The translations under genes were made by a program, and so were the position numbers. From NCBI GenBank assembly GCA_963277665.1, contig OY728143.1, forward strand, positions 1,121,764,110 to 1,121,828,109: a stretch of 64,000 nt of DNA, read 5' to 3'. The DNA is from Viscum album. Taxonomy: Eukaryota; Streptophyta; Magnoliopsida; Santalales; Viscaceae. Below the pieces are notes generated by a model, which was not told the origin of the DNA, made no database searches, and saw only the letters and a list, made by a program, of their open reading frames with translations. Each line of letters opens with the position of its first letter. Positions within the stretch are counted from its first letter, which is position 1. Below are positions 63,101 to 64,000 of the stretch, piece by piece.

Positions 63101-64000
63101 AATCAAGAGGTATGATGGGTCTATACTCTTACTTTAGGCGACAAAGACTCGACAATTAGTTCATCTTCTCACCGTGATGATCCCCCTTGTGTTTAGTAGA
63201 TTAGACTATTTTGTCGAAATCTCGAGAATATGTGAAATTAATGTTTCAATATGTGATTTATTAAATGTTGTTAACCCATGGGGTTGGTGCTTTTTGTGAC
63301 TCAATAATGAGTTTTTAATTTTAAAGGAACATTGGACTTTGGGTGTGATGGTAAATAAATATAATGTTGAAATTTTTAATTGTTAATTAATGTTTAAAGA
63401 ATTAATTGACGTAAAATGAAACTAAAAAAATGTAATGAAGTAATGAAATAAATCACTTTAAATGGTTTTATGTGTATAGGATACCTAGGTTTAGTAGTGG
63501 CATCCAAGAGTCCAAGAGATGTTAGTTGTAGTTGAGTCTTATACTAGGTTATGAACATAGTGTGTTTTCTGAGCTATAGTATATTCATTAATTTTTGTGT
63601 TTCTATATGAAACTCTACCCTATCAGTTAGGGAAACTGACACCCAGGTTATTCTGAGCCCTGGGGGAATTTTCCCTAACATTCCGGTGGGAGGATAGATG
63701 GCTGACTACCCCCTTTGGCCTCTCTCTCTTCTCTTGGTAATTAATTGTGATAGTAGGCAGACCAGTTAGTTTTCCCCATTTCTATGTGTAGATAGCTGTA
63801 ATGGATTGGGGTTATTCACACACAAATATTCTGGATATAGTTTTTTATGGACTATTATAGTTGTAACGTGTATAGGCTATGATTACTTGAGGATCCTTAC
63901 TCGATGTATGAGATATAATGGATTGAGGTATAATACCCTATGTAAGGTACAAGTTATGTGCATTGTGGTGGCTCTCAAAAACAACTTGGTTACTTTTATT
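60140..64000 (+). mobile_element. Probable LTR retrotransposon sequence, runs off the window
   Basis: Plus-oriented LTR features without clear ends: the TATA promoter at 60,573, TCACCCC blocks at 61,563 and 61,880, a G/T-rich centre with TTAATTGTTAATTAATG (63,378), and AAACTGACACCC (63,631), comparable with TTTCACTGACACC (45,330) late in LTR D1. The spacing between promoter and the late block resembles that in LTR D1. Several overlapping fragments of different elements are possible. Small frames at 61,812, 62,756 and 62,907 show no domain. Confidence 0.4.
60573..60612 (+). promoter_or_regulatory. TATA box with C/T-rich start region, LTR-type
   Basis: TATAAAAT at 60,573-60,580 is followed by a C-rich and CTCTT-rich stretch to 60,612, the arrangement of plant core promoters with a pyrimidine initiator about 30 bases downstream. 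No gene follows. Further on, 61,876-61,912 reads CAGCTCACCCCATTGTTCAC then GTGTTCCCCAAGG, like the late part of chromovirus LTRs, so this is probably an LTR promoter. Confidence 0.45.

Noticed and set aside
62756..63137. Opposed 89- and 76-codon frames as a gene pair
   Set aside because: They overlap each other on opposite strands, have no recognisable domain and lie in probable LTR sequence.
1..64000. CRISPR arrays, operons, riboswitches
   Set aside because: Eukaryotic retrotransposon landscape; the tandem arrays present lack unique spacers between identical repeats.

Overview
The window is gene-free, AT-rich plant nuclear DNA made of nested, heavily decayed LTR retrotransposons. No intact host gene, rRNA, tRNA or organelle gene was recognised. 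A plant origin is indicated by the Met-tRNA primer sites (TGGTATCAGAG), the chromovirus-type (Tekay/Del-like) gag-pol remnants with very long LTRs, and a CACTA transposon with a 3-bp target duplication. A large, methylated intergenic compartment of a flowering plant is the best guess; the species cannot be named from this.

Layout. (A) About 450-18,214: an old minus-strand element seen as two diverged ~2.8-kb LTR copies 15 kb apart. (B) 3,357-13,155: a younger minus-strand chromovirus nested inside A. Its LTRs are 4.0 and 3.0 kb, the interior is reduced to gag and the integrase tail, and the LTRs carry a 54-bp x3 array, a 165-bp x4 hairpin array, a GC-rich block and a hairpin cluster. 18,215-25,530 is unassigned AT-rich sequence. 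(E) About 25,530-34,592: a plus-strand relative of B with recognisable gag, protease, RT, RNase H, integrase and chromodomain, all broken. A 983-bp CACTA transposon (29,989-30,971, target duplication AGA) interrupts its integrase. (C) 34,593-56,458: an old minus-strand element with ~4.4-kb LTRs, into whose left LTR E inserted. (D) 41,670-51,562: a plus-strand element with ~4.1-kb LTRs and only 1.7 kb of interior (LARD-like), nested in C. 56,459-64,000 holds a compound minisatellite (69-bp units invaded by 23 copies of a 26-bp unit) and a probable further LTR with a TATA-box promoter.

Nothing here encodes a working protein, and the gag-pol pieces are fossils. The more unusual structures are a ~135-bp module repeated three times inside the CACTA element, each copy carrying tRNA-like A and B boxes and a T-run; the compound minisatellite; the palindromic AATTAATT arrays that fill the LTRs of D; and a strand composition bias that follows element orientation.
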